Source of the DNA: Variovorax terrae
GTDB taxonomy: Bacteria > Pseudomonadota > Gammaproteobacteria > Burkholderiales > Burkholderiaceae_C
NCBI RefSeq assembly: GCF_022809125.1
Contig: NZ_JALGBI010000001.1
Coordinates: 2,914,001 to 2,978,000, forward strand
Reading direction: 5' to 3'
DNA length: 64,000 bases
In this document: positions 30,955 to 40,169 of the stretch, piece by piece
Position numbering within the stretch: the first letter of the stretch is position 1
Layout: every line of letters begins with the position of its first letter
Translations under genes and position numbers: made by a program
Notes under the pieces: model-generated
Told to the model about the DNA's origin: nothing
The model's database searches: none
What the model saw: only the letters and a program-made list of their open reading frames with translations

Positions 30955-31137
30955 TCAGGCTTCGGTCTTGCTCTTCAGCACCTGGCGGCCACGGTAGAAA
31001 CCGTTCGGGCTGATGTGGTGGCGCAGATGGGTTTCGCCGGTGGTGGGTTCCACGGCGATGCCCGGCACGTTGAGTGCGTTGTGCGAGCGGTGCATGCCGC
31101 GCTTGGAAGGTGACTTTTTGTTCTGCTGGACGGCCAT
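30955..31137 (-). CDS. rpmF: Ribosomal protein bL32
   Basis: This 60-residue basic protein of the 50S subunit starts [20 protein letters not shown] and has the family's PHxxxxxGxYRGR-like end ([11 protein letters not shown]). It lacks the CxxC zinc pairs found in some bL32 forms. It lies between the yceD-like gene and plsX, the conserved yceD-rpmF-plsX arrangement. The start is ATG 31137; upstream frame extensions have no support. Confidence 0.97.
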   Translation of the reverse strand: MAVQQNKKSPSKRGMHRSHNALNVPGIAVEPTTGETHLRHHISPNGFYRGRQVLKSKTEA

Positions 31138-31246
31138 GATCCGCTCCTGGGTGTGTATCTGGTTGGTGAAAAGCGCGTCGCCCCGGATACAGCCAATCCT
31201 GGCAGGTCTTCGCGCGAAGCCCTCGATTATAACCCAACTGCTTGAT

Positions 31247-31795
31247 TTAACTGGGTTTGCGGCCCTGCAGCTTCGCCAGAACGGCAAATGGGTTGGGCTT
31301 GGCTTGGGTCTCGTCCTCGAAAGCCTCGTCCGCCACCGCCAGCTTCACGTCGGTGGGACAGATGTCGTGGCGCGGCACCAGCGGCAGCGCCATCAGGATT
31401 TCGTCCTCGATCAGGCCACGCAGATCGAAGGCCCGGCTGAGCACCAGCAGGTCTTCCTCGGCCTCGTCGTCCTGCGCCAGCGCCGCGGCTTCGTCGGCGA
31501 CGAAGCGGAAGCTGCGCTCGGCCACCACCGGCCATTGCACCGGCCCCAGGCAGCGCTGGCAGGTCAGCGGCAGCGTGGCCTCGGCCCGCAGATGCAGCCA
31601 GATCTCCCCCGGCGCTCCCAGCACCGGCTTCAGCTCGCCGGAAGCCGTCCAGCCAAGCAGCGAATCACCGCCCTGCCCCCGCGTCTCGGCCATCAGGCGC
31701 TCGTAGCGCCCCAGCGCGTCCTGCCCGGACAACTCGCCGCCATCCTGCGCGAACGCCTTCACATCCAGCCGGGCAGCATCAAACTCGTTCTTCAT
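31247..31795 (-). CDS. yceD: YceD/DUF177 family protein
   Basis: This 182-residue protein belongs to the YceD/DUF177 family linked to 23S rRNA accumulation in E. coli and plants. A cysteine motif [12 protein letters not shown] (about residues 78-89) is followed by an acidic stretch ([12 protein letters not shown]) and [20 protein letters not shown]. This is the usual family pattern, and the gene sits in its normal place before rpmF. It is divergent from maf with only 25 bp between starts, so promoters must overlap the coding ends. Confidence 0.9.
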   Translation of the reverse strand: MKNEFDAARLDVKAFAQDGGELSGQDALGRYERLMAETRGQGGDSLLGWTASGELKPVLGAPGEIWLHLRAEATLPLTCQRCLGPVQWPVVAERSFRFVADEAAALAQDDEAEEDLLVLSRAFDLRGLIEDEILMALPLVPRHDICPTDVKLAVADEAFEDETQAKPNPFAVLAKLQGRKPS

Positions 31796-31820
31796 GCGGG
31801 CAGTGTAAGAGAATCGCCGC

Positions 31821-32417
31821 ATGACCGATGCTCTTGCCCCCCGCGCCCTGATCCTGGGCTCCACCTCGCGCTACCGGCGCGAACTCCTGTCGCGCCTGCG
31901 CCTCGACTTCGACGTGGTCTCCCCCGAGGTTGACGAAACCCCGCTGGCCGGCGAAACCCCGCAGGCGCTGGCCAGCCGCCTGGCACTGGCCAAGGCACGT
32001 GCCGTGGCCGCCAGGTTTCCGCAGGCCGTGGTGATCGGCTCCGACCAGGTCGCCGACCTGGCCGGCGAACCGCTGGGCAAACCCGGCACACATGAGCGCG
32101 CCACCGCGCAGTTGCGCCGCATGCGCGGCCAGACGGTGATCTTCCAGACCGCCGTGGCCGTGGTGTGCCAGGCCAGCGGCTTCGAGCAATCGGACATTGC
32201 GCCGGTCCGGGTGACGTTTCGCGACCTGACGGACGCGGAGATCGAGGCTTACCTGCAGGCCGAGCAGCCGTATGACTGCGCGGGCAGCGCCAAGAGCGAG
32301 GGCTTGGGTATCGCTCTGCTGGAGGCCATCGACAACGACGACCCGAGCGCGCTGGTGGGCCTGCCGCTGATCCGCACCTGCCGCATGATCCGCGCCGCGG
32401 GCGTGAAGGTGCTGTGA
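31821..32417 (+). CDS. Maf-family nucleotide pyrophosphatase (YceF type)
   Basis: This 198-residue Maf-like protein hydrolyses non-canonical nucleoside triphosphates, with the YceF branch favouring m7GTP. The N-terminus (LILGSTSRYRRELLSRL, then VSPEVDETP) is diagnostic, and IGSDQVADL holds the catalytic aspartate. Linkage with yceD-rpmF as in E. coli supports the YceF branch. The stop shares one base with the next ATG. Confidence 0.93.
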   Translation: MTDALAPRALILGSTSRYRRELLSRLRLDFDVVSPEVDETPLAGETPQALASRLALAKARAVAARFPQAVVIGSDQVADLAGEPLGKPGTHERATAQLRRMRGQTVIFQTAVAVVCQASGFEQSDIAPVRVTFRDLTDAEIEAYLQAEQPYDCAGSAKSEGLGIALLEAIDNDDPSALVGLPLIRTCRMIRAAGVKVL

Positions 32418-33187
32418 TGGGCGCCCCCGCACCCGGCAGGCTCTACATTGTGCCGGCGCCGCTGGATTTCGGCTGCGAGGTGCAGACACCGCTGCAGGAC
32501 GTGCTGCCCCTTGGCACGCTGCAAGTCGCCGCGCGGCTGGGGTACTGGGTGTGCGAGAACGCCAAGTCGACGCGCGCCTATCTGAAGCGCGTCAACGAGC
32601 TGCAACCATTGTCCCAGCCGCTGCAGGCGCTGCAGATCCAGGAATTGCCGCGCGAGGTGCACAAGAAGGGAGACCACACCGGCAGCTTCGACGCCAGGCC
32701 CTTGCTGGCGGCCGCCTTGCAGGGTCACGACATGGGGCTGGCCAGCGAAGCCGGCATGCCTGCGGTGGCGGACCCGGGCTCGTCGGTGGTGCGGGCCGCA
32801 CACGATCTGAGCGTCGAGGTCGTGCCGCTGGTCGGCCCGGTGTCGCTGCTGCTGGCGCTGGCGGCCAGCGGCCTGAATGGCCAGAATTTCGCTTTTGTGG
32901 GGTATTTGCCGCAAGATGCCGCCGAGCGCAGCCGGAGAATCAGGGAACTGGAATTGCTAGCCCTGAAAACCGGGCAAACCCAGTTATTCATCGAAACCCC
33001 TTATCGCAATGCGGGCCTGTGGGAATCTCTGGTGCGGCAACTGGGGCGGGAAACCCGGCTCGGCCTGGCCTCGGGCCTGACTTTGCCGCAGGCCGCCATT
33101 CACATGGCCAGGGTTTCGAAATGGCAGGCCGAAAATACCCGCATCGACCTGCAAAACCCCTGTATCTTCCTCATCGGTGCCCCCTAG
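32417..33187 (+). CDS. RsmI-like SAM-dependent methyltransferase (tetrapyrrole methylase fold)
   Basis: This 256-residue protein has the RsmI/YraL fold. Segments LYIVPAPLDF, GLASEAGMPAVADPG and VVPLVGPVSLLLALAASG are the family's cofactor-binding loops. Differences from canonical RsmI include a shorter LYIVPAP start and GMPAVADPG in place of GTPAVADPG, so it may be a paralogue with another RNA or small-molecule target. ATG 32417 shares one base with the maf stop; a GTG at 32414 is also possible. It ends in a terminator hairpin. Confidence 0.85.
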   Translation: MGAPAPGRLYIVPAPLDFGCEVQTPLQDVLPLGTLQVAARLGYWVCENAKSTRAYLKRVNELQPLSQPLQALQIQELPREVHKKGDHTGSFDARPLLAAALQGHDMGLASEAGMPAVADPGSSVVRAAHDLSVEVVPLVGPVSLLLALAASGLNGQNFAFVGYLPQDAAERSRRIRELELLALKTGQTQLFIETPYRNAGLWESLVRQLGRETRLGLASGLTLPQAAIHMARVSKWQAENTRIDLQNPCIFLIGAP

Positions 33188-33204
33188 AGGCACCGACGGT
33201 TTTC
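33174..33204 (+). terminator. Terminator at the end of the RsmI-like gene
   Basis: TCGGTGCC (33174-33181) and GGCACCGA (33189-33196) form a perfect 8-bp stem around CCCTAGA, followed by CGGTTTT. The stem overlaps the last codons and stop. It lies between convergent genes. Confidence 0.7.
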
Positions 33205-33523
33205 AGATCAGGAATTCCTCGGGCTTGCGGCCCTGCTTGATCAGCTCGGCCAGCCATACCGGCTTTTGGCCGCGCCCGGTCCAGGTCTGCCCAGCCGGGC
33301 CGCGGTATTTGATGGCCACCGGCTTGCGCGTCTTGACCGCGCTGGCGGCCGGCTTGGCACTGGCACGTTTACCATCCAAACCCAGTTCCTTCAGGGTAAT
33401 CTCGAAATTCGCCATTTTCTCGCGAATATCGGCGATGGCTTGAGACCGCTCCTTGTCGCGCAATTCCTCGGCTTGCTGATACAAGGCATCGGCCTGCGCT
33501 TTCAATTCCAGATAAGTAGCCAT
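33203..33523 (-). CDS. H-NS-like nucleoid-associated protein
   Basis: This 106-residue protein has an N-terminal coiled-coil region (EELRDKERSQAIADIREKMA) followed by a Lys/Ala linker. The C-terminal H-NS DNA-binding motif is YRGPAGQTWTGRGQKPVWL (the W-x-G-R-G-x-x-P-x-W pattern). Such proteins silence A+T-rich DNA, which could include the low-GC capsule island here, but that link is inference. The gene is monocistronic, with A+T-rich DNA upstream (33524-33600) where a promoter would lie. Confidence 0.92.
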   Translation of the reverse strand: MATYLELKAQADALYQQAEELRDKERSQAIADIREKMANFEITLKELGLDGKRASAKPAASAVKTRKPVAIKYRGPAGQTWTGRGQKPVWLAELIKQGRKPEEFLI

Positions 33524-33627
33524 ATTTTAAAATCACAAGTTCGGAGGGTTTTGATTATAGGATTGATCAAGTATTCAATCGCCTATATTCCATAAATAAA
33601 CCCCGGCCGACCATCGCCACTGCAGTT

Positions 33628-34662
33628 TCAGCGCAAAACCGTCGCCGCCTTCATGGCCCGGAAAGCGCCCTCGCCCATGGCCGCGCCGAATTTCTTGGCC
33701 AGACGCTCGGCGACATTCTCGCGGCGCGTGTAGTCGATGATCTCGTCGGCCTTGACCACCTCGCGGGCCACGAAATCCAGATTGCCGAGCTGGTCGGCCA
33801 AGCCCATCTCCACCGCCTGCTGGCCGCTCCAGAACAGGCCGCTGAAGGTTTCGGGCGTTTCCTTGAGCCGCTTGCCGCGCCCGGCCTTGACTGCGCCGAT
33901 GAACTGCTGGTGGATCTGGTCGAGCATGGTCTGGGCATAGGCGCGCTGCCTTTCGGTCTGCGGGCTGAACGGGTCGAGGAAGCCCTTGTTCTCGCCGGCC
34001 GTCATGAGGCGGCGCTCGATGCCGAGCTTGTCCATCAGGCCGGTGAAGCCGAAGCCGTCCATCAGCACGCCGATGCTGCCGACGATGCTGGCCTTGTCCA
34101 CGAAGATCTGGTCGGCCGCCACCGCGATGTAGTAGGCCGCCGAGGCACACGACTCTTCCACCACGGCGTACACCGGCTTCTTGTACTTGGTCTTGAGACG
34201 CCGGATCTCGTCGTTGATGATGCCGGCCTGCACCGGGCTGCCGCCGGGCGAGTTGATCAGCAGCACCAGCGCCTGCGAGCCGTCGTCTTCCAAGGCGCTG
34301 CGCATGGCCGCCACCACGAATTCGGCGCTCGCGTCGCCGCCCGAGGCGATCTCGCCCTTGATCTCGACCACGGCCGTGTGCGGCGTGCTCTTGTCGGTGC
34401 TGGGCGTGCCGCGGTACAGCAGCGCCCACACCACGAACACGAAGAACGCCAGCCAGGCCAGCCGCACGAAGGATTTCCAGCGCCGCGTGGCGCGCTGCTC
34501 GTTGAGCGAGGCGAACGCCAGCCGCTCCAGCGTGGCGCGCTCCCAGCCGGGGCGTTCGGTCGGAGATGCTCCTTTTTTAGGAGCATCCCGTGTCGGCTCG
34601 ACGCGGACCTCGGGCTGTCCGGACGTTGAAGACGGGTTTTCGGGCTGATTCGGATCGGTCAT
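33628..34662 (-). CDS. S49 family signal peptide peptidase-like protease (SppA/SohB type)
   Basis: This 344-residue inner-membrane protease has a cytoplasmic N-terminal tail, one transmembrane helix at about 67-83 (FVRLAWLAFFVFVVWALLY) and a periplasmic S49 domain. The Ser174 nucleophile lies in ESCASAAYYIA and the Lys212 base in LMDKLGIERR. INSPGGSPVQAG is the family's oxyanion region. The N-terminal tail contains APKKGA encoded by a GCTCC-N7-GGAGC variant of the dispersed palindrome (34565-34587). It starts one base past the Rieske gene stop. Confidence 0.93.
   Translation of the reverse strand: MTDPNQPENPSSTSGQPEVRVEPTRDAPKKGASPTERPGWERATLERLAFASLNEQRATRRWKSFVRLAWLAFFVFVVWALLYRGTPSTDKSTPHTAVVEIKGEIASGGDASAEFVVAAMRSALEDDGSQALVLLINSPGGSPVQAGIINDEIRRLKTKYKKPVYAVVEESCASAAYYIAVAADQIFVDKASIVGSIGVLMDGFGFTGLMDKLGIERRLMTAGENKGFLDPFSPQTERQRAYAQTMLDQIHQQFIGAVKAGRGKRLKETPETFSGLFWSGQQAVEMGLADQLGNLDFVAREVVKADEIIDYTRRENVAERLAKKFGAAMGEGAFRAMKAATVLR
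34565..34587. repeat. Palindrome GATGCTCC-N7-GGAGCATC in the S49 protease gene
   Basis: Perfect 8-bp arms around seven bases, with the same GCT-N-AGC frame and seven-base spacer as the other copies but an altered arm (GCTCC). It is translated Ala-Pro-Lys-Lys-Gly-Ala. It may be a variant family member or a chance hairpin. Confidence 0.5.
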
Positions 34663-34663
34663 G

Positions 34664-35026
34664 TCAGAACTCGACAGGTTGGAGGTTGTACGCAGTATGC
34701 CAGTGCACCACGCCGTCATGCTCGGCCAGCTCGATGCGCACCAGCCCGCCGCGGCAGGGGCCGCCCGCGCAGGCGCCGGTGTCGGGCCGATAGGCCGCGC
34801 CGTGGGTCGCGCACAGCAGCCATTGGCCGCTGTCATCGAAAAAACGGTTGGGCTGGTAGTCCAGCTCCATCGCCACGTGGGTGCAGCGGTTCAGGTAGGC
34901 ATGCGGCCGGCCCTGGAAACGGATGGCGAAGGCCCGGCAGGTCTGCCCGGCATAGACCACATCGAACGGCACGGCGTCGCGGCCTTCGACCAGGTCGGCG
35001 GCGTTGCACAGCGCGATGGCGGCCAT
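34664..35026 (-). CDS. Rieske [2Fe-2S] protein
   Basis: This 120-residue small Rieske protein has the cluster ligands CTH (NRCTHVAMELDY) and CATH (LLCATHGAAY). Such stand-alone ferredoxin-like Rieske proteins pass electrons to unspecified partners. The start is ATG 35026; a further upstream ATG at 35056 would overlap the HAD gene. It lies eight bases after the HAD gene and one base before the S49 protease, a conserved betaproteobacterial triplet with rluC-HAD. Confidence 0.9.
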   Translation of the reverse strand: MAAIALCNAADLVEGRDAVPFDVVYAGQTCRAFAIRFQGRPHAYLNRCTHVAMELDYQPNRFFDDSGQWLLCATHGAAYRPDTGACAGGPCRGGLVRIELAEHDGVVHWHTAYNLQPVEF

Positions 35027-35034
35027 GGGCGGGT

Positions 35035-35697
35035 TCAGGCGTGGTCCAGCAGCCACTGGTGCAGCTCGCGCGCCGAATGGGCCACGAAGCGCGGCTGCAG
35101 CACCTCGAACGCGTCGGGCTCGTGCGCGCCGTAGCTCACGCCCACGCTGGCGCAGCCGGCGTTCACGGCCATCTGCAGGTCATGCGTGGTGTCGCCGATC
35201 ATGAGCGTGCGCTCGGGCTCGGTGCCGAATTCGCGCATCAGCTCGTGCAGCATGCGCGGGTCGGGCTTGCCGGCGGTTTCATCGGCCGTGCGCGAGCCGT
35301 CGAACATGCCCCGCAGTTCCACGGCCTGCAAGGCTTCGTCGAGCCCCCGCCGGCTCTTGCCGGTGGCCACGGCCAGCCAGTGGTGGCGCGCGCGCAGGTC
35401 CGCCAGCAGCGGCAGCACGCCGTCGAACAGGCTGATGTCGTTCTGTCGCGCCAGGTAGTGATGGCGGTAGCGCGCGTTGAGTTCGGGATATTTCTCGGGC
35501 GGCACGTCGGGCGCCGCGTAGGCCAGCGCCTGCATCAGGCCCATGCCGATGACGTAGGCCGCGGCATGGTCGCTGGGCACGGTGCCGCCCACGTCGCGCA
35601 CCGCGGCCTGGATGCAGCGCACGATGATGCGGGTGGAATCGAACAGCGTGCCGTCCCAGTCGAAGGCAATCAGGTCATAGCGGCGTGGACGTGACAT
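35035..35697 (-). CDS. HAD-family phosphatase (Gph-like)
   Basis: This 220-residue haloacid-dehalogenase superfamily phosphatase has motif I DWDGTLFDS with the nucleophile aspartate, motif II in VATGKSRRG, and motif IV GDTTHD. An inserted helical cap spans about 20-90, as in phosphoglycolate phosphatases. The start overlaps the rluC end by 23 bp. Substrate is not determined. Confidence 0.93.
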   Translation of the reverse strand: MSRPRRYDLIAFDWDGTLFDSTRIIVRCIQAAVRDVGGTVPSDHAAAYVIGMGLMQALAYAAPDVPPEKYPELNARYRHHYLARQNDISLFDGVLPLLADLRARHHWLAVATGKSRRGLDEALQAVELRGMFDGSRTADETAGKPDPRMLHELMREFGTEPERTLMIGDTTHDLQMAVNAGCASVGVSYGAHEPDAFEVLQPRFVAHSARELHQWLLDHA

Positions 35698-36658
35698 GGG
35701 CAACGAAGGCTTCAAGCTCGGAAGGCAAAGGCGCCAGCAGTTCGACGCGCTCGCCGCTGGCCGGATGATTGAACTGTAACCGCCACGCATGAAGAAACAT
35801 GCGCCTGAGCCCCTGTTTCTGCAGCGCCTTGTTGAGTTCGAAATCGCCGTACTTGTCGTCGCCGGCGATGCCGTGGCCGGCCGATGCGAGGTGCACCCGG
35901 ATCTGGTGCGTGCGGCCGGTCTTGATGGTGACTTCGAGCAGGGAGAAGCCCTCGAGCTTTTGCGCCACCTTCACCAGCGTGACGGAGCGCATGCCGTCGG
36001 GATCGTCCTTGGCCACCACCTTGACGCGGCGCTCGCCATCGGCCTGCAGGTATTTGTGCAGGGGCTGGTCGATCACCTTGCGGTTGGCGGGCCAGGCGCC
36101 GGCCACCAGCGCGAGATAGGTCTTGCCGGTTTCGCGCTCGCGGAACTGGTCTTGCAGTGCGGTGAGCGCGCTGCGCTTCTTGGCCACCAGCAGGATGCCG
36201 CTGGTTTCGCGGTCCAGCCGGTGCACCAGCTCCAGGAACTTCGCGCCCGGCCGGGCTTGCCGCAATTGCTCGATCACGCCGAAGCTCACGCCGCTGCCGC
36301 CGTGCACCGCCACGCCGGCCGGCTTGTCGAGGGCGATCAGGTGCTCGTCTTCGAGCAGGATGGGAAATTCGCGCGCCGGCGCCGGCTTGTCCAGCTTGTC
36401 GGCGGCCCTGTCGGACACCCGCACCGGCGGCAGGCGCACCAGGTCGCCCGCCGCGACCCGGGTGTCGGCCGCCGCCCGCCCCTTGTTCACGCGCACCTCG
36501 CCGCTGCGGATGATGCGGTAAACATGGGTCTTGGGCACGCCCTTGAGGTGGCGGATCAGGAAATTGTCCAGCCGCTGGCCGGCCGATTCCTCATCGACGG
36601 CCAGCAATTTGGCCTGGGGCGTTGCAGGCGGCGGATTGCCCCCTATAATGTGTTTCAC
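35675..36658 (-). CDS. rluC: 23S rRNA pseudouridine synthase RluC
   Basis: This 327-residue enzyme converts uridines to pseudouridine in the large-subunit rRNA. The N-terminal S4 RNA-binding domain includes RLDNFLIRHLKGVPKTHVY and VYRIIRSGEVRVNKGR. The catalytic domain has HRLDRETSGILLVAKK with the nucleophile aspartate. The start is GTG at 36658 (M-K-H-I-I-G). It is divergent from rne, a well-known rluC-rne arrangement, with a 517-bp shared leader. Confidence 0.95.
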   Translation of the reverse strand: MKHIIGGNPPPATPQAKLLAVDEESAGQRLDNFLIRHLKGVPKTHVYRIIRSGEVRVNKGRAAADTRVAAGDLVRLPPVRVSDRAADKLDKPAPAREFPILLEDEHLIALDKPAGVAVHGGSGVSFGVIEQLRQARPGAKFLELVHRLDRETSGILLVAKKRSALTALQDQFRERETGKTYLALVAGAWPANRKVIDQPLHKYLQADGERRVKVVAKDDPDGMRSVTLVKVAQKLEGFSLLEVTIKTGRTHQIRVHLASAGHGIAGDDKYGDFELNKALQKQGLRRMFLHAWRLQFNHPASGERVELLAPLPSELEAFVAHVTSTPL

Positions 36659-37175
36659 TAGCGTAACGCCGTAAGTGGTTGATTTGTCTGGAGTTTAGTC
36701 CACACACTGCCAACGGCTGCGCTGGGAGGTCGATGCCACCAGGCGCATTGCCGGCAAACTGAAGGCCAACGCCGACAGTGGCTCGCAGTCCGCCGGCTCG
36801 AGCCGACGCATTTTGAAACACTGAATACGGAATACCCAAGTTCGCAAGCACGCTGCTCGTGAACGGATCGAAGCGAGAACTCTTGTGTTGATGGCGCTGA
36901 TTCAAACCTGCCTGCGGTGGCTGCTGCCCCCGCTTTCAGGCATGAAATCGCCCAAAGTCCGCGCCCCCCGGGCGCGGGGCGCTACAAACTCTGTAGCAAT
37001 CCCACAGTCTCATCCCCTCGCCCCCATCCACGCGCCCACGCCCCGACTGCTGAGCTAGTGCTCTGGCAGTCTCAGGCTCTTTCGGCAATTCCTTTCGTTT
37101 CTCAGGCGTCAGTTCAGGCATCGTTGGCTCATCCAGGGCCTGTTTGATGTTTTTGAAAACCAAGGGGAACGCATC
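36659..37175. other. rluC-rne divergent intergenic region (rne leader)
   Basis: No gene is visible. In E. coli the rne transcript carries a long structured leader that lets RNase E cleave its own message; a 517-bp gap here is consistent, though I cannot show the promoter. It contains GGCTCGAGCC, a GC-rich hairpin near 36961-36980 and a copy of the 17-bp palindrome (36981-36997). AGGGGA precedes the rne ATG. Confidence 0.55.
36981..36997. repeat. 17-bp palindrome GCTAC-N7-GTAGC in the rne leader
   Basis: Perfect 5-bp arms around seven bases, directly after a GC-rich hairpin. It lies about 180 bp upstream of the rne start and may add structure to the leader RNA. Confidence 0.75.
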
Positions 37176-40169
37176 ATGAAACGGATGCTGATCAACGCCA
37201 CCCAGGCAGAAGAACGCCGCCTGGCGATTGTGGACGGACAGAAGCTGCTCGACTATGAAATCGAGATCGAGGGACGCGAGCAGCGCAAGGGCAACATCTA
37301 CAAGGCGGTCGTGACGCGCGTCGAGCCCTCGCTCGAAGCCTGTTTCGTCGACTACGGCGAAGACCGCCACGGCTTCCTGCCGTTCAAGGAAATCTCCAAG
37401 CAGTATTTCGCCCAGGGCGTGCCCGTCAGCCAAGCCAAGATCCAGGACGTGATCAAGGAAGGCAACGAGCTGCTGGTGCAGGTCGAGAAGGAAGAGCGCG
37501 GCAACAAGGGCGCGGCCCTCACCACCTTCATCTCGCTGGCCGGCCGCTATGTAGTGCTGATGCCCAACAACCCGCGCGGCGGCGGCGTGAGCCGGCGCAT
37601 CGAGGGCGACGACCGGGCCGAGCTCAAGGAAGCCATGGACCAGTTGGAATATCCCAACGGCATGAGCATCATCGCGCGCACCGCCGGCATCGGCCGCACC
37701 GCGCCCGAGCTGCAATGGGACCTGAACTACCTGCTCAAGCTCTGGGGCGCCATCGACGGCGCGGCCAAGGGCGGCAAGGGCGCGTTCCTGATCTACCAGG
37801 AGTCGTCGCTGGTGATCCGCGCGATCCGCGACTACTTCAACAACGACATCGGCGACATCCTGATCGACACCGACGACATCTACGACCAGGCCCAGCAGTT
37901 CATGGCCCACGTGATGCCCGAGCATGCCGCCCGCGTGAAGCGCTACCGCGACGACGCGCCGCTGTTCAGCCGCTTCCAGATCGAGCACCAGATCGAATCG
38001 GCCTACGCCCGCACCGTGCAGCTGCCCAGCGGCGGCGCCATCGTGATCGACCACACCGAGGCGCTGGTCTCGGTGGACGTGAACTCGGCCCGCGCCATCA
38101 AGGGCGGCGACATCGAAGAGACCGCCACCCGCACCAACCTCGAAGCCGCCGACGAAGTGGCCCGCCAGATGCGCCTGCGCGACCTGGGCGGCCTGATCGT
38201 CATCGACTTCATCGACATGGAAGAGTCGCGCAACCGCCGCGACGTCGAAAACCGCCTGCGCGATGCGCTGCGGCAAGACCGCGCGCGCGTGCAGTTCGGC
38301 ACCATCAGCAAGTTCGGCCTGATGGAAATGAGCCGCCAGCGCCTGCGCCCCGCCCTCAGCGAAGGCGCCTCCATCCCCTGCCCGCGCTGCGGCGGCTCCG
38401 GCCACATCCGCGACACCGAAAGCTCGGCGCTGCAGATCCTGCGCATCATCCAGGAAGAGTCCATGAAGGACAACACCGCCTCCGTGCTGTGCCAGGTGCC
38501 GGTGGAAGTGGCCTCCTTCCTGCTCAACGAAAAGCGCACCGAGATCGCCAAGATCGAACTCAAGCAGCGCATCAACGTGCTGATGGTGCCCAACAAGACG
38601 CTGGAAACGCCGAACTACCGGCTCGAGCGCCTCAAGCACGACGACCCGCGCCTGGACAACATCGAGGCCAGCTACAAGATGGCCGACGAGATCGAGGACC
38701 CGACCTCCGTCACGCGCCGCTCGCAGGAGCCCACCAACAAGCAGACCCCCGTGATCAAGGGTGTGCTGCCCGACGCGCCCGCGCCGGTGGCCGTGCCCAA
38801 GCCCGAACCGGTCAAGCCGCAGCAGGCAGCCGCTCCGGCCCCCGTGGCCGCCCCCGCGGAAACCGGCTTCTTCGGCTGGATCAAGAACCTGTTCGGCGCC
38901 AAGCCCGCACCGGCCCCCGCGCCCGCACCGGCCGCGCAAGGCGCCAAGAAGGAAGAAAAACGCGAAGGCCGCGGCGGCCGTGACGGCGAGCGCCGCGATG
39001 GACGCCGGGGCGAAGGCCGCGGCGGTGAGCGCCGGCGCGACGGCGAGCGCCGCGATGGACGCCGGGGTGAGGGCCGAGCCGAGGGCGCAGAAGGCCAGCC
39101 GGCACGCAGCGGCGAAGGCCGTGGCAACCGTGACGGCGAGCGCCGTGGCGAGCGCCAGGACCGCGAAGGCCGGGGCGACCGCCAGGGCCCGCGCGAACGG
39201 CGCGACGCCGACAACCGCACGGCCGCTACAGAAACCGTAGCAAACAATGTCCAGGCGACGGGGACCTCCGCCGTATCTGACACCCAATCCGGCGAGCAGC
39301 GGCAAGACCGGCCGCCGCGCAGCGGCGAACGCCGCGAGCGCGGTGAAGGCCGCCGTGAACGGGGTGAGCGTGGCGAACGCCGCGGCGAGCGCGGTCCGCG
39401 CAGTGGTGATGCCGCCGGCAACAGCCCGGAGGCCCTGGCCGCCGGTGCCGCCGTCGCAGCCACCACCGCCATTGCCGCTGCAGCAGCCTCTGCCGCCACC
39501 CAGGACAGCACTGCCCCGCAAGGCACGCCGTCCGACAGCGGCAACGACACGCCGCGCGCCGACGGCCAGCGGGAACGCCCCGAAGGCGACGAGCGCCGTG
39601 AACGCCGTTCGCGCGACCGCTATGGACGCGACCGCCGCGAGCGCAGCGAACAGCCGCGCACCGAAGAAGGCAGCACCACGGATGAGGGTGCCGAGCGCGC
39701 AGCGGCCGAGCCCGTGCGCAGCAGCTACTTCGATGCCGTACGCCCCGTGGCACAGGAAGCGCCGGCCCAGGCCGCGCTCCCGCTCGACGCAGAGGCGCCT
39801 GCTGCTGCCCGCAGCGTCGAAGCGCCGGCACCGGTAGCCGCCCCTGTCGCACAGGCCGCGCCGGCCCCCGTGCAGGCACCGGCGCCCGCCGTTCCTGCCG
39901 GCCTGCCCAAAGTCCAGTCCTTCCAGCTCCCCGTGGCCGACCTGGCCCAGGTGGCCGAGGGTTCGGGCCTAGTCTGGGTCAATTCCGACGCCGACAAGAT
40001 CGCCTCTGCACAAGCAGCCATCGCCGCCGAGCCCAAGCCCGTGCGAGTGCCACGCGAGCGTCCCGCCCCGGTGGTGCTGGATGAGGGGCCGCTGATCCTG
40101 GTGGAAACGCGGCGCGACCTGCGCAACATGACGCTGCCCTTCGAGGCAGCGCCGCCTTCCAGCACCTGA
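37176..40169 (+). CDS. rne: Ribonuclease E
   Basis: This 997-residue endoribonuclease is the core of the RNA degradosome and initiates mRNA decay. The S1 RNA-binding region spans about 38-120. Catalytic metal-binding Asp301 and Asp344 lie in [15 protein letters not shown] and [11 protein letters not shown]. The Zn-link is CPRC at 402-405. The C-terminal half (about 530-997) is disordered, with Pro/Ala-rich and Arg/Glu/Gly-rich (RRGERR-type) stretches that bind RNA, and includes a 57-bp tandem repeat and a palindrome encoding ATETVA. Large antisense frames here are shadows. Length exceeds many homologues because of the C-terminal tail. Confidence 0.97.
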   Translation: MKRMLINATQAEERRLAIVDGQKLLDYEIEIEGREQRKGNIYKAVVTRVEPSLEACFVDYGEDRHGFLPFKEISKQYFAQGVPVSQAKIQDVIKEGNELLVQVEKEERGNKGAALTTFISLAGRYVVLMPNNPRGGGVSRRIEGDDRAELKEAMDQLEYPNGMSIIARTAGIGRTAPELQWDLNYLLKLWGAIDGAAKGGKGAFLIYQESSLVIRAIRDYFNNDIGDILIDTDDIYDQAQQFMAHVMPEHAARVKRYRDDAPLFSRFQIEHQIESAYARTVQLPSGGAIVIDHTEALVSVDVNSARAIKGGDIEETATRTNLEAADEVARQMRLRDLGGLIVIDFIDMEESRNRRDVENRLRDALRQDRARVQFGTISKFGLMEMSRQRLRPALSEGASIPCPRCGGSGHIRDTESSALQILRIIQEESMKDNTASVLCQVPVEVASFLLNEKRTEIAKIELKQRINVLMVPNKTLETPNYRLERLKHDDPRLDNIEASYKMADEIEDPTSVTRRSQEPTNKQTPVIKGVLPDAPAPVAVPKPEPVKPQQAAAPAPVAAPAETGFFGWIKNLFGAKPAPAPAPAPAAQGAKKEEKREGRGGRDGERRDGRRGEGRGGERRRDGERRDGRRGEGRAEGAEGQPARSGEGRGNRDGERRGERQDREGRGDRQGPRERRDADNRTAATETVANNVQATGTSAVSDTQSGEQRQDRPPRSGERRERGEGRRERGERGERRGERGPRSGDAAGNSPEALAAGAAVAATTAIAAAAASAATQDSTAPQGTPSDSGNDTPRADGQRERPEGDERRERRSRDRYGRDRRERSEQPRTEEGSTTDEGAERAAAEPVRSSYFDAVRPVAQEAPAQAALPLDAEAPAAARSVEAPAPVAAPVAQAAPAPVQAPAPAVPAGLPKVQSFQLPVADLAQVAEGSGLVWVNSDADKIASAQAAIAAEPKPVRVPRERPAPVVLDEGPLILVETRRDLRNMTLPFEAAPPSST
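38982..39095 (+). repeat. 57-bp tandem duplication in the rne C-terminal region
   Basis: Two imperfect copies (38982-39038 and 39039-39095), each beginning GACGGCGAGCGCCGCGATGG. Each encodes 19 residues rich in Arg, Gly and Glu ([13 protein letters not shown]). Copy number could vary by slippage. Confidence 0.8.
39225..39241. repeat. 17-bp palindrome GCTAC-N7-GTAGC in rne
   Basis: Perfect 5-bp arms, translated Ala-Thr-Glu-Thr-Val-Ala in the disordered C-terminal part of RNase E. Confidence 0.75.

Noticed and set aside
36936..39521. 861-residue minus-strand frame opposite rne
   Set aside because: It is antisense to a clear RNase E gene, with low-complexity composition that follows from the rne C-terminal tail.
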